From Proteus vulgaris (GTDB taxonomy: Bacteria; Pseudomonadota; Gammaproteobacteria; Enterobacterales; Enterobacteriaceae): a stretch of 64,000 nucleotides of DNA. The translations under genes and the position numbers were made by a program. Location of the stretch: contig NZ_CP047345.1 in assembly GCF_011045815.1 (NCBI RefSeq), forward strand, positions 62,001 through 126,000, in the 5' to 3' direction. The notes beneath the pieces are model-generated. The model did no database searches. It was not told the DNA's origin and saw only the letters and a list, made by a program, of their open reading frames with translations. Shown here piece after piece: positions 7,838 to 14,790 of the stretch (positions are counted from its first letter, which is position 1; each line of letters begins with the position of its first letter).

Positions 7838-8143
7838 GGGGGCTTCTATAATAATAATAATCGAGCATGAGTCTCATACGGATGCTCGGGTCGAAAGGGA
7901 ATCCCCAGGCGAGTAACCTGTTTGCGGTGATCCATTAGCTGCAGGAGCAGAATAGCATACATCTGGAAGCAAAGCCAGGAAAGCGGCCTATGGAGCTGTG
8001 CGGCAGCGCTCAGTAGGCAATTTTTCAAAATATTGTTAAGCCTTTTCTGAGCATGGTATTTTTCATGGTATTACCAATTAGCAGGAAAATAAGCCATTGA
8101 ATATAAAAGATAAAAATGCCTTGTTTACAATAGAGTGGGATAA
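7838..8143. other. Non-coding junction between sul2 and plasmid backbone
   Basis: This 306-bp stretch separates sul2 (minus) from the first backbone gene (plus). It holds a short inverted repeat, CGAGCAT (7862-7868) with ATGCTCG (7882-7888), close to the sul2 start, and the right copy of the 97-bp repeat. A 60-codon minus-strand frame (7846-8028) has no recognisable features and is not called a gene. The sul2 promoter must lie here, but I could not pick one with confidence. Confidence 0.5.
8044..8140. repeat. 97-bp diverged repeat, right copy (upstream of 8144 gene)
   Basis: Gapless 97-position partner of 444-540 (67 identities), with conserved outer blocks and a diverged centre. Here it ends three bases before the ATG of the 8144 gene and probably contains that gene's promoter: TACAAT at 8126-8131 would be a -10 element. 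Its presence at both outer edges of the resistance region makes it a candidate boundary of the mobilised segment. Confidence 0.6.
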
Positions 8144-8455
8144 ATGGACGCTAAAGAACTGAACCACATGATAGCTGAGGCCTACAGCCGGGATTTGCAA
8201 AAGCCTGAGCTGGTATCGTTCAAAGAGGTGAGTCGCTGGGGGCGTAAGTACGGTTTCCCCGTCGTATGCACTCTGGCCGATGAAAGTGAAGAAAAGCAGA
8301 TCCACTGGGCTGCCAGTTTGCTCATTCAAGTAGCCGGTACTTGGCCGCGAGAAGATATGCCGGAATTGCTCACACCGGAACGGGGCTCCGCGCTGTTCAA
8401 CGATGCGATGCAGTTATTGGCGAATGGGCTTGGAGCAGCAAATCAATTGCGCTGA
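8144..8455 (+). CDS. Hypothetical protein, 103 residues
   Basis: Encodes MDAKELNHMIAEAYSRDLQ and ends ANQLR. No known domain recognised. The composition is that of a small soluble, mostly helical protein. There is no clear Shine-Dalgarno before ATG 8144, so it may be translated from a near-leaderless transcript starting after the TACAAT at 8126. It is the first backbone gene after the resistance island and is followed by a rho-independent terminator, making it a monocistronic unit. Confidence 0.6.
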   Translation: MDAKELNHMIAEAYSRDLQKPELVSFKEVSRWGRKYGFPVVCTLADESEEKQIHWAASLLIQVAGTWPREDMPELLTPERGSALFNDAMQLLANGLGAANQLR

Positions 8456-8476
8456 CAGCACAAACCTTGTCAATAA

Positions 8477-8499
8477 GCGGCCTTCATGGCCGTTTTTTT
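8477..8499 (+). terminator. Rho-independent terminator after the 8144 gene
   Basis: Hairpin CGGCC (8478-8482) and GGCCG (8488-8492) with a 5-nt loop, followed by a run of seven T residues. It ends the 103-residue gene and insulates it from the parA promoter region. Confidence 0.75.
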
Positions 8500-8542
8500 G
8501 TTTAAAGTTTGTTTTAACAGAACCATAATTAGATATTGCAGT

Positions 8543-8555
8543 ATCATTTTATGAT
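8543..8555. promoter_or_regulatory. Putative operator ATCATTTTATGAT upstream of parA
   Basis: Inverted repeat with ATCAT/ATGAT half-sites and a 3-bp centre. The same sequence in opposite orientation occurs at 12131-12143, and a variant at 11932-11946. It lies 10 bp from the 16-bp palindrome at 8565 and may bind a plasmid transcriptional repressor. The binding protein is unknown. Confidence 0.4.
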
Positions 8556-8564
8556 CGCTACAAT

Positions 8565-8580
8565 CTTTCACATGTGAAAG
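8565..8580. promoter_or_regulatory. parS-like palindrome CTTTCACATGTGAAAG, copy 1
   Basis: A perfect 16-bp palindrome 49 bp upstream of the parA start. Its half-sites TTTCAC and GTGAAA equal those of chromosomal parS (TTTCACGTGAAA core) but are spaced by two extra bases (AT). Four copies occur in this window. A centromere or autoregulatory site for the ParB encoded next door is the natural inference. Confidence 0.5.
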
Positions 8581-8628
8581 TTTGGGGGTGGTCTTGATCA
8601 CCTGCGAGAAACCAAAATAGAGGTGGGT

Positions 8629-9414
8629 ATGGCAAAAGTAATCAGCTTCGCCAACCAGAAAGGCGGAGTGGGTAAGAGTACCCTCTGTATCCAGCAGGCC
8701 TTTTATCTGGCGTTACAGAAGAAAAAGAAAGTGCTGGTCTTGGATATGGATGGTCAGGGGAACACGTCCTCTCGACTGGCCCCCAGACGAGAGCTTGAGG
8801 ATGGTGACTACGAGCCCATCCTCACAGGAACCAAAACCGCAGAGCTGTTCGCTTACGAGCTGGACGGCATTGAGGTCATGCACTGCCCTTGCGGTGCAGA
8901 CCTCATTCATACGCCGAAAAACGACCCGGATCTGTTTGAGATGGAGGCTGTGCCTCTTGACCAGGCCATGAATCCGGCTCGCCATTTGGCTGAGCTGTTT
9001 GAGAACTACGACTACGTGCTGATTGATTGTCCGCCTAGCCTCGGCAGAAAGCTGGTGGCAGCGTTGGTGATGTCTACCCATGTGGCATGTCCAGTAAAGC
9101 TCTCTGGCTTCGCTGTGGACGGCGTAGAAGGTCTCCTGAACACGATTATTGGTGTGCGCGAGGCGTACAACCAAGATTTGGAGATCCTGGGCATCGTGAT
9201 CAACGACATGGACCGCTCTGTCAATCACGACAAAGCCCTCAAGTCGCTGGAGAACACAGTTCCGGATCTGTTGTTTGAGAACAAAATTATGCACCGGCCT
9301 CCGCTCGATACGGCGACGACTGATGGCATCCCTGTCTGGGAGCTTCGCTATGGACATGTCGCGGCCAAAGAAGTTGAGGCGGTGTTGGAAGAACTATTAG
9401 AGAAGGTGGGCTAA
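8629..9414 (+). CDS. parA: Plasmid partition ATPase ParA
   Basis: A 261-residue Walker-type partition ATPase that moves plasmid copies along the nucleoid together with ParB. The deviant Walker A box KGGVGKST is at residues 11-18, and DMDGQGN and VLIDCPPS mark the A' and B motifs. There is no N-terminal DNA-binding domain, the type Ib-like short form. ATG 8629 is chosen because AGAGGTGGG (8619-8627) supplies its ribosome site. The alternative GTG 8623 lies inside that site. parB begins 3 bp after the stop, so they form one operon. Confidence 0.92.
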   Translation: MAKVISFANQKGGVGKSTLCIQQAFYLALQKKKKVLVLDMDGQGNTSSRLAPRRELEDGDYEPILTGTKTAELFAYELDGIEVMHCPCGADLIHTPKNDPDLFEMEAVPLDQAMNPARHLAELFENYDYVLIDCPPSLGRKLVAALVMSTHVACPVKLSGFAVDGVEGLLNTIIGVREAYNQDLEILGIVINDMDRSVNHDKALKSLENTVPDLLFENKIMHRPPLDTATTDGIPVWELRYGHVAAKEVEAVLEELLEKVG

Positions 9415-9417
9415 GCG

Positions 9418-10599
9418 ATGGCATTGAACAATTTAAAAGGCCTGTCCGAACTTGCTAAAGCCGCCAAAGGCAAGAAAGGCAAAGAGGTTCTTACCGTACC
9501 TGTTGACGACGTTGTATCCAAGGTCCAGGTTCGTAAGCGCTTCCGTAACATTGAAGAGCTGGCGGCAACCTTGCTGACCGAAGGGCAGCAGTCTCCGATC
9601 ATCGTGTTCCCGAAGAACGAAGAAGGCAAGTTCGTCATCCAAAAAGGGGAGCGGCGTTGGAGAGCGTGTAAACACGCTGGTATCGAGACCATTGACTTGG
9701 TGGTGAATGATAAGGTCCAGAACAACTTGGACGAGACTGCTGGTGAGCTGATCGAAAACATCCAGCGGGATGACTTGACTCCGGTAGAGATTGCCGAGGC
9801 GTTAAACCTGTTTATTGAAGAAGGTTGGAAGCAAAAGGATATTGCTGATCGGCTCGGTAAGAATATCACTTTCGTATCTACGCATCTGTCGTTGCTCAAG
9901 CTACCTGACTGTGTGCGTGAGTTATACGATAATGAAGTATGTTCTGATACAGAGACCTTGAATAACCTTCGTCTCTTGTTCGATCTGAATGAAGAAAGAT
10001 GTCGCGCCGTCTGCGCGGTGGCTATGTCTGACGGGATTACTCGTAAACAAAGCCGTGAGCTGCTGAATGATGCCAAACGTATCAAAGACGAAATGGAAAA
10101 AGGCCCACTGACTGGCTCCCACCAGAATGATGAGCTTGGCGCTGGCAACACCGACGAGCAATCCCTCAACTCGGGTGGGGATGGTACGTCGGAACAAACC
10201 GGGAATGACGACCTGAACCTTGCCCAGGAGGAACTGGAAGGGGGTAAAAATTCCAATGGTCAGGACGATGATGACGAAGACCCTTTGCGTGATGAAGAGG
10301 GTGAGCACAAAGATCCTGTCAAGCAGCCAGATAACAGCGGCAAGGACAAAGATGAAGAAGGCGGTGATGCTCTTCCTCCTCTGCCGAAGGACAAGGAATG
10401 GAAGAACGTCCGGGCTGACAGTTTGATTTTTGCTGTCAACGTTAACCTGGATGGCGAGACCAAACGTGGAGTCATCATGACCGACCGTGTTGCTCTGGTT
10501 CCGTCTACTGTCTGGGTTAAAACGCTCGATGGCGAAGGCAAGGAAAAGCATGTTCATGTGCCTGTGTCAGACATTGAACTCCTGAGTGTCGAAGGCTAA
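9418..10599 (+). CDS. parB: Plasmid partition protein ParB
   Basis: A 393-residue ParB/Spo0J-family centromere-binding protein. The N-terminal ParB/sulfiredoxin-like domain contains the GERRWRA motif (about residues 81-87), the CTP/arginine-patch region. A KorB/ParB helix-turn-helix follows (IAEALNLFIEEGWKQKDIADRLG). The C-terminal half is unusually acidic and Gly/Asn/Asp-rich (about residues 230-330), a likely disordered linker before a final folded segment. It is in an operon with parA. The nearby CTTTCACATGTGAAAG palindromes are candidate binding sites. Confidence 0.9.
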   Translation: MALNNLKGLSELAKAAKGKKGKEVLTVPVDDVVSKVQVRKRFRNIEELAATLLTEGQQSPIIVFPKNEEGKFVIQKGERRWRACKHAGIETIDLVVNDKVQNNLDETAGELIENIQRDDLTPVEIAEALNLFIEEGWKQKDIADRLGKNITFVSTHLSLLKLPDCVRELYDNEVCSDTETLNNLRLLFDLNEERCRAVCAVAMSDGITRKQSRELLNDAKRIKDEMEKGPLTGSHQNDELGAGNTDEQSLNSGGDGTSEQTGNDDLNLAQEELEGGKNSNGQDDDDEDPLRDEEGEHKDPVKQPDNSGKDKDEEGGDALPPLPKDKEWKNVRADSLIFAVNVNLDGETKRGVIMTDRVALVPSTVWVKTLDGEGKEKHVHVPVSDIELLSVEG

Positions 10600-10647
10600 T
10601 AAAGGAGGCCCAGCCAGAGAGGTTGGGCCTGTCAAGAACAGGTGAAT

Positions 10648-10920
10648 ATGAAGATCTCACAGGACATGAAAAGAAAATTTGCTTTGGTGAATGCCCTGTC
10701 TAAAACGGAGAAGCCAAGTCTCCAAGACCTTCACAAGGCAACAAATATTCCTGAATCAACGATCAAGAGACAGTTGTCTGCCCTGCGTGATGAGTTCGGA
10801 ATGAATATCTTGTTCGTCAGGGAGTCTACCGGCGAACGAGGTGCCACCGGCTACTACATGCTGACAGACTGGGGGATCTTAGACAGGTCTTCGTTCTTGA
10901 ACCGGTACGGAAAACTGTAA
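10648..10920 (+). CDS. Small winged-helix DNA-binding protein (IncA/C 053-like)
   Basis: About 90 residues with a winged-helix pattern: SLQDLHKATNIPESTIKRQLSAL is a convincing helix-turn-helix, followed by a two-strand wing. It lies about 50 bp after parB, in the position of the IncA/C gene often called 053, which I recall as reported to matter for plasmid stability. ATG 10648 is given, and an in-frame GTG two codons earlier is possible. A strong bidirectional terminator follows. A role in controlling parAB or replication is inferred. Confidence 0.65.
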   Translation: MKISQDMKRKFALVNALSKTEKPSLQDLHKATNIPESTIKRQLSALRDEFGMNILFVRESTGERGATGYYMLTDWGILDRSSFLNRYGKL

Positions 10921-10947
10921 GGTGCCATAGAGCAGCGCATTGAATGC

Positions 10948-10974
10948 AAAACCCGCCAATCGGCGGGTTTTTTT
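10948..10974. terminator. Bidirectional rho-independent terminator
   Basis: Stem AAAACCCGCC (10948-10957) with GGCGGGTTTT (10962-10971) and a 4-nt loop, with T runs on both strands. It separates the convergent wHTH gene (plus) and the methyltransferase-like gene (minus). Confidence 0.8.
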
Positions 10975-11641
10975 ATGCTGCCACGGTAGCGGCGGTTGCT
11001 GGAGGTTTTTCGGCGTAGTAGGCGATGTTCTTGGTTCGTCTGCTAAGGGTGTCTATGCCGACGATACTCAGCGTTTTGGGAGTGGTATTGCGGGACTCGA
11101 AATAATGGAATAGCTGGATCATGCAGCACTTCACCATCAACGGATCGATGTCTTCCAGGTAGATTGAGGCTTCTCTCAATGCTTCGGGACCGTGGTTCTC
11201 GATCAGGTTTTCCATCCAGTGAATGGCGTTGATGCCAGAACCACAGCAGGGCTCATAAAAGTCTGCCGAAGACTGTGAGCCAACAATGAGTGACATCAAG
11301 CGGCCAATCTCTGGAGGAGTGGGGAAGTAATTGGTGCCCTTCTTGTGGAAGCCAGACATGCTTAGGACGTAACCCAAAACATCGCTGGTGGGGTCGCGCT
11401 TAATGGCGGCAGACAGGACGTGAGAGAGCTCGAAGGCGACCGGCTGAAGTTCTTCCGGGATCTCCTCCTTGGCTGGGTATAGGCCAGTCTGCAAGTATGC
11501 CCACTGGTCAATAAAGGCCTCAACAAACCGAGATGTGCCCATTCTGTATCGGGACTGCTCGATGAGAGATAAAGCCTTGGATGTAAGTTGCTGTGTTTCT
11601 GGTGACATAAGCGCTCCAGTTTGTTCTGACGAAACATTCAA
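10973..11641 (-). CDS. N6-adenine methyltransferase-like protein, short
   Basis: A 222-residue protein with a SAM-binding Rossmann core: FPTPPEIGRLMSLI as in type I/II N6-methylases, motif I as FYEPCCGSGINAI (about residue 132), then IYLEDIDPLMVKCC as motif II. A catalytic (N/D)PP(Y/F) motif cannot be found and the protein is short. It may be a degenerate or target-recognition-less methylase, possibly anti-restriction or regulatory. It is expressed away from parAB, downstream of a 47-residue gene and a UUCG hairpin. Confidence 0.65.
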   Translation of the reverse strand: MNVSSEQTGALMSPETQQLTSKALSLIEQSRYRMGTSRFVEAFIDQWAYLQTGLYPAKEEIPEELQPVAFELSHVLSAAIKRDPTSDVLGYVLSMSGFHKKGTNYFPTPPEIGRLMSLIVGSQSSADFYEPCCGSGINAIHWMENLIENHGPEALREASIYLEDIDPLMVKCCMIQLFHYFESRNTTPKTLSIVGIDTLSRRTKNIAYYAEKPPATAATVAA

Positions 11642-11653
11642 GAGGTAGAAACG

Positions 11654-11679
11654 AAGAACCCCGCCGAAGCGAGGTTCTT
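11654..11679 (-). terminator. UUCG-capped hairpin between two minus-strand genes
   Basis: On minus-strand RNA an 11-bp stem (AAGAACCUCGC with GCGGGGUUCUU, one U-G pair) closes on a UUCG tetraloop. The plus-strand version has a C-A mismatch and a CGAA loop, so the structure is meant for the minus transcript. There is no U tract. It sits between the 47-residue gene and the methylase-like gene and could attenuate or process the mRNA. Confidence 0.5.
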
Positions 11680-11699
11680 TGCTTTCCTGCCTGATCGCC

Positions 11700-11843
11700 T
11701 TAATGCCGAAGCAAAGACGTCTTGATAAAGTCGGGGCAACCGGACATTTCCCGGTCGATGAAGTCCTGACGTTTCGCCAGCGGCCATTTCATGAACGCCG
11801 CGAGCGGGATGCGCTTATTCGTGTTAGTATTGCCTTGCAGCAT
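11700..11843 (-). CDS. Small basic protein, 47 residues
   Basis: The frame MLQGNTNTNKRIPLAAFMKW continues to KTSLLRH, with an excellent ribosome site (AAGGAG 8 nt before ATG). The protein is basic, without a signal or membrane segment. No family recognised. It is the first gene of a minus-strand unit that includes the methylase-like gene. A 9-bp inverted repeat in its 5' leader (11876-11884 with 11905-11913) may influence expression. Confidence 0.55.
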   Translation of the reverse strand: MLQGNTNTNKRIPLAAFMKWPLAKRQDFIDREMSGCPDFIKTSLLRH

Positions 11844-11931
11844 AACAAAGCTCCTTAATTGCTTGATTGTGTTGTAAGGGCTGCAACGAAGGTCGAAGAG
11901 CGATGCGGCCCTTATTTATGATTATTACAGC

Positions 11932-11946
11932 ATCATAAAATAATAT
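11932..11946. promoter_or_regulatory. Variant operator ATCATAAAATAATAT
   Basis: One half matches the ATCAT...ATGAT operator seen at 8543 and 12131, and the second half is degenerate. It sits in the promoter region of the 47-residue minus-strand gene, close to a second CTTTCACATGTGAAAG palindrome, the same pairing of motifs as upstream of parA. Confidence 0.35.
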
Positions 11947-11978
11947 CAAGGGACAATAAAACGATACCAAGAAACAAA

Positions 11979-11996
11979 ACTTTCACATGTGAAAGT
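11979..11996. promoter_or_regulatory. parS-like palindrome, copy 2 (18 bp)
   Basis: ACTTTCACATGTGAAAGT, a perfect 18-bp palindrome in the region between the divergent 47-residue gene and the 12162 operon. It shares the 16-bp core with the copies at 8565, 29858 and 50967. Confidence 0.5.
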
Positions 11997-12048
11997 CTCC
12001 CCGCTGTCCACCTCGCACACTCCAAACGCCCAAATAACTTGTCTATCT

Positions 12049-12061
12049 GCCCAAAATGGGC
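12049..12061 (+). promoter_or_regulatory. AcaCD-box-like site 1
   Basis: GCCCAAAATGGGC, about 100 bp upstream of the 12162 operon. It is the most symmetric of nine related motifs. AcaCD, the FlhCD-like activator of IncA/C plasmids, is known to bind such a motif upstream of its target operons. Assignment is by motif memory and positional consistency. Confidence 0.6.
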
Positions 12062-12130
12062 GCGTAAGCGTCCGATAGAAAGTAATTGTTAGTGAGATAT
12101 TGACTACACGGAATATGGCTATATCATAGA

Positions 12131-12143
12131 ATCATAAAATGAT
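12131..12143. promoter_or_regulatory. Putative operator ATCATAAAATGAT
   Basis: Exact reverse complement of the parA-upstream operator at 8543-8555, with an extended common TAC...CTG flank. It lies 19 bp upstream of the first gene of the 12162 operon and overlaps where a promoter would be expected, so repression is plausible. Confidence 0.4.
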
Positions 12144-12161
12144 ACTGTAAAAGTGATATGT

Positions 12162-12539
12162 ATGCCAAAGCAAGCAAATCATCTCCGTTTGAAGAAACCT
12201 TGCGCCAACTGTCCATTCCGGAAGGAGGGCGCTATCGAGCTGGTCCCTGGGCGATTAGAAGGCATCATCAACGACATCGTTGAAAACGACATGACGACGT
12301 TTCATTGCCACAAGACCGTGCATTCAAAGTCAGGTGGTGAATGGGATGAAGAGGGTAACTATGCACCTTCGGGACAAGAGTCGATGTGTGCCGGTGCTGC
12401 GGCTTACTTGATGAAAATAGGCAGGCCGACAGTGGCTATGCGAATTGCCTTTGCGTTTGGTGATGCAAAGGTGTCCGACTGGGACGAAGCTCAAGAGCTG
12501 GTTGTCGAGCCTTTGGTACAAGGGGACCGAAATGAGTAA
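12162..12539 (+). CDS. DUF6283-like cysteine-rich protein
   Basis: About 125 residues with a conserved metal-site pattern: CANCPFRKEGA near the N-terminus, FHCHKTVHS, then MCAGAAAYLMK. This cysteine spacing is typical of the small phage/plasmid family DUF6283 and suggests bound zinc or an Fe-S cluster. ATG 12162 is given, although GTG 12153 in the same frame is possible. Neither has a strong ribosome site. It is the first gene of a long operon with an AcaCD-like box about 100 bp upstream, and overlaps the next gene by 8 bp. Confidence 0.55.
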   Translation: MPKQANHLRLKKPCANCPFRKEGAIELVPGRLEGIINDIVENDMTTFHCHKTVHSKSGGEWDEEGNYAPSGQESMCAGAAAYLMKIGRPTVAMRIAFAFGDAKVSDWDEAQELVVEPLVQGDRNE

Positions 12540-12813
12540 GCGATATGCGGTAGTGCCGCATCCGAAACTGAAACGAGAGTACAAAGGTCGGCTGGTCAGA
12601 ACTACTCGGGTACTAAAAAACGGCTGGGGGGTGATCCCTCTAGGGGCTGTGGCAACGGTCACGCATCAGTCTCCCAAGGGATCAGAACTGACCTTTGAAC
12701 CATGCGACTGCTGCGGCCTGAAAGCCATTATCAGTCATGTAAGCATGGACTCCATTGAATTTATCGAACCGATTACTGAGGAAGAAGATGGACGAGAACA
12801 AGCTCAACATTGA
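12532..12813 (+). CDS. Hypothetical protein, 93 residues
   Basis: Starts MSKRYAVVPHPKLKREYKG at ATG 12532, overlapping the preceding stop. The open frame extends upstream, but the ATG fits operon coupling. It looks like a small beta-rich protein (VRTTRVLKNGWGVIPLGAVATV) with a CDCCGLKA cysteine cluster that could bind zinc. The function is unknown. It overlaps the next gene by 26 bp. Confidence 0.55.
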   Translation: MSKRYAVVPHPKLKREYKGRLVRTTRVLKNGWGVIPLGAVATVTHQSPKGSELTFEPCDCCGLKAIISHVSMDSIEFIEPITEEEDGREQAQH

Positions 12814-13462
12814 AACGGTCGATGGGCACAACGAGCTGGTAGTCAGCTTTTTGTCCAGAATGGTAAGCCTGAGTGACGAGGAAAAGCAGACAGTATTGTC
12901 CTGCCTTCCGGGCACCGGCAAACAAACAATCACCCAGCTCTATGAGGCGCTGCGTTCTCAAGGGCACCAGGATCTTGCAGAGAAGGTCGAACCATACCTC
13001 CAGCAGGGGGTGTTTGGGCCGATCTTCGATAACGCCAAGTCCAAGGTGTTCGTTCGGGACGAAGCGCCTTTTTTCCTCATGGATGAAAATCCTTTGAACT
13101 GGGATGACGCTAAAGCATTCAATCGCCTACGTATGAGTACGACCTGTGTTCTTGGCCGTGGCGGCTGGACTATCGGTGAGCGCTTTGATGACCGCTTTGA
13201 TACCGAGGTGGGCGGAACACAGCTTATCGTCACCCAGTCACTCAACGAAAAAGGTGAGATTGAAGGAGGACTTCCTACCTCGATGTCGCTGAATGACTTT
13301 GCTGAGTTCCCTAAACAGCCAAGGCCTCCTCAAATAGTCGATTACCAGGAAGACAAGCGATACACGCTTGAGGAAGCGGAAGCTATCCCTGAGCTCGCAC
13401 CAGTGGTTCAGCGTCTGAAAGAGCGCATCGAAGAGTATGAGGAGAGAAGAGCCCATGATTGA
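12788..13462 (+). CDS. Hypothetical protein, 224 residues
   Basis: The start MDENKLNIETVDGHNEL is supported by a GAGGAAGAAG purine stretch upstream. The N-terminal 80 residues look helical. The remainder contains LGRGGWTIGERFDDRFDTEVGG. The C-terminus is acidic and ends with a predicted coiled region (RLKERIEEYEERRAHD). No family recognised. It is inside the AcaCD-linked operon, overlapping both neighbours slightly. Confidence 0.55.
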   Translation: MDENKLNIETVDGHNELVVSFLSRMVSLSDEEKQTVLSCLPGTGKQTITQLYEALRSQGHQDLAEKVEPYLQQGVFGPIFDNAKSKVFVRDEAPFFLMDENPLNWDDAKAFNRLRMSTTCVLGRGGWTIGERFDDRFDTEVGGTQLIVTQSLNEKGEIEGGLPTSMSLNDFAEFPKQPRPPQIVDYQEDKRYTLEEAEAIPELAPVVQRLKERIEEYEERRAHD

Positions 13463-13961
13463 CATGACATGCCGCCTCTGTGCTGGTTCCGGTGTTTATG
13501 ACTTTTCCCCTTCCAAAGAAACCTGCGGTATGTGCCAAGGGCATGGGAAATTTGCTGACGCCAAAGCAATGCTGGTGGCTGCCATCGAGCTGGCAAAGAA
13601 GCAACGCGAGCCGGTCATTGAAGTGGTAATGGGGTTGGTGCTCCAGGGTGTGGATGTTAGAGGGAAGGAGCCTGGAGAGCGGTTCAAGGCTGCTCAGGCC
13701 TTTAACGCCCCAGGGCACAACCTATTACGATACGGGTGGGATGCTTGGGAGCTCTATGCCCTCCATGAGGGTGTAAGTCCAGAACTTGCATCGCTTGGCC
13801 GAAGTGTGATGCGCGAGTGGCATAGCCATTCATGGGGCCGGTTCAGTGGAGAGGTAGGCTTTAACGCCGCCGAGATCATGATCAAACAGGCCAAAGACAA
13901 CCCAGAAAAAGCAGAAGAGCGCTGGGCGTTCCTGCTTAGTGAAGAATGGATGGTGGAGTAA
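13455..13961 (+). CDS. DnaJ-type zinc-finger protein, 168 residues
   Basis: The N-terminus carries two CxxCxGxG repeats (CRLCAGSG at residues 5-12 and CGMCQGHG about 15 residues later), the zinc-binding motif of DnaJ central domains, also seen in small phage and plasmid proteins. The remaining ~130 residues are of unknown fold. ATG 13455 has the GGAGAGAAGAG ribosome site; ATG 13437 in the same frame overlaps the preceding gene. A chaperone-like or nucleic-acid-binding role is possible but not shown. Confidence 0.6.
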   Translation: MIDMTCRLCAGSGVYDFSPSKETCGMCQGHGKFADAKAMLVAAIELAKKQREPVIEVVMGLVLQGVDVRGKEPGERFKAAQAFNAPGHNLLRYGWDAWELYALHEGVSPELASLGRSVMREWHSHSWGRFSGEVGFNAAEIMIKQAKDNPEKAEERWAFLLSEEWMVE

Positions 13962-13966
13962 TTGTC

Positions 13967-14278
13967 GTGACAGAACAAACCAATAAGAAATTGATGCTGG
14001 ATGAGTCTCCAGATATGCCCCTGCAATTCAAGTGGAGAAAGTTTGGTGGTGCGATTTTTACTGCCACGCAAACAATGGAGCACGTCAAGGAAGGACGTAA
14101 GCTCGGGCCGACTCCAGCAGGGATGCTACCTCAAGAAGTGTGGCTGAACCGCCTGATCGCTATGGAAGAAACCCTGCCACGAGGGAAGTTTTTTGACAGA
14201 TTCCGCCGCCGCGACAAAAACGAGCAGTATGACTTGGCCGCCGATCATCTCCGTCTTGTCGGACAGAAAAAGCGATAG
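13967..14278 (+). CDS. Hypothetical protein, 103 residues
   Basis: GTG 13967 (VTEQTNKKLMLDESPD) has a good ribosome site (GGTGGAG, 8 nt spacing). The alternative ATG 13946 would overlap the previous gene. The C-terminus is basic (FFDRFRRRDKNEQYDLAADHLRLVGQKKR). No family recognised. Part of the same operon. Confidence 0.5.
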   Translation: MTEQTNKKLMLDESPDMPLQFKWRKFGGAIFTATQTMEHVKEGRKLGPTPAGMLPQEVWLNRLIAMEETLPRGKFFDRFRRRDKNEQYDLAADHLRLVGQKKR

Positions 14279-14286
14279 GGGGATAG

Positions 14287-14787
14287 ATGAAAGCCCAGGC
14301 ATACCCACCATCAGTCATTCGTAAAGGCGCTGTGTTGTACGCAGCCCTTTATTACATCTCTGATGATGATAAAGCAAAGGTCGAGGTTACAGAGTGGATA
14401 GTTCGCTCTATTCAGAAACGACGCAACTCAACCAGCGATCAACGCTATGTCAATCTTGCCCAAAAGTTAGATGGGATTACGTGGGGGAAAAGGTCACGGA
14501 AGAATGGGGACTTTGGTTGGTTGCCATCTATACCGAGCTGGTGTTTGAAGCAGTTCCGGGAAGGTGGCGAATTGCCTTTTGGCGTTTATACGACGCGACT
14601 GGCCGCTCTCAAGTTTGCGAAAGTCAGCTTGCAGGAAGAGGTCCAATATTGCGAGGCCGAGCTGAAAAAGCCTCAGACAGAAGAGGATACTCAGGAACTC
14701 CAAGAGGAGCTGGCGGAGAACCAGAGACTTCTGAAAGCTGCTGGAGCAATGGTGAAGCGCGAGCAAAACAAGAAGAAAAGAGGTTGA
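14287..14787 (+). CDS. Hypothetical protein with C-terminal coiled coil, 166 residues
   Basis: Starts MKAQAYPPSVIRKGAVLYA after GGGGG. The first ~100 residues are a mixed domain with GDFGWLPSIPSWCLKQF. The last ~60 residues are a heptad-like Glu/Leu/Lys-rich helix ending in a basic tail. No family recognised. It lies just upstream of the C5 methyltransferase gene, 3 bp apart. Confidence 0.55.
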   Translation: MKAQAYPPSVIRKGAVLYAALYYISDDDKAKVEVTEWIVRSIQKRRNSTSDQRYVNLAQKLDGITWGKRSRKNGDFGWLPSIPSWCLKQFREGGELPFGVYTTRLAALKFAKVSLQEEVQYCEAELKKPQTEEDTQELQEELAENQRLLKAAGAMVKREQNKKKRG

Positions 14788-14790
14788 CCA

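Noticed and set aside
7846..8028. 60-codon minus-strand frame upstream of sul2
   Set aside because: No domain and no clear ribosome site; its position over the sul2 promoter region makes a chance frame more likely.
9922..10557. Long minus-strand frame opposite parB
   Set aside because: Shadow of the GC-biased parB coding strand; no ribosome site or family.
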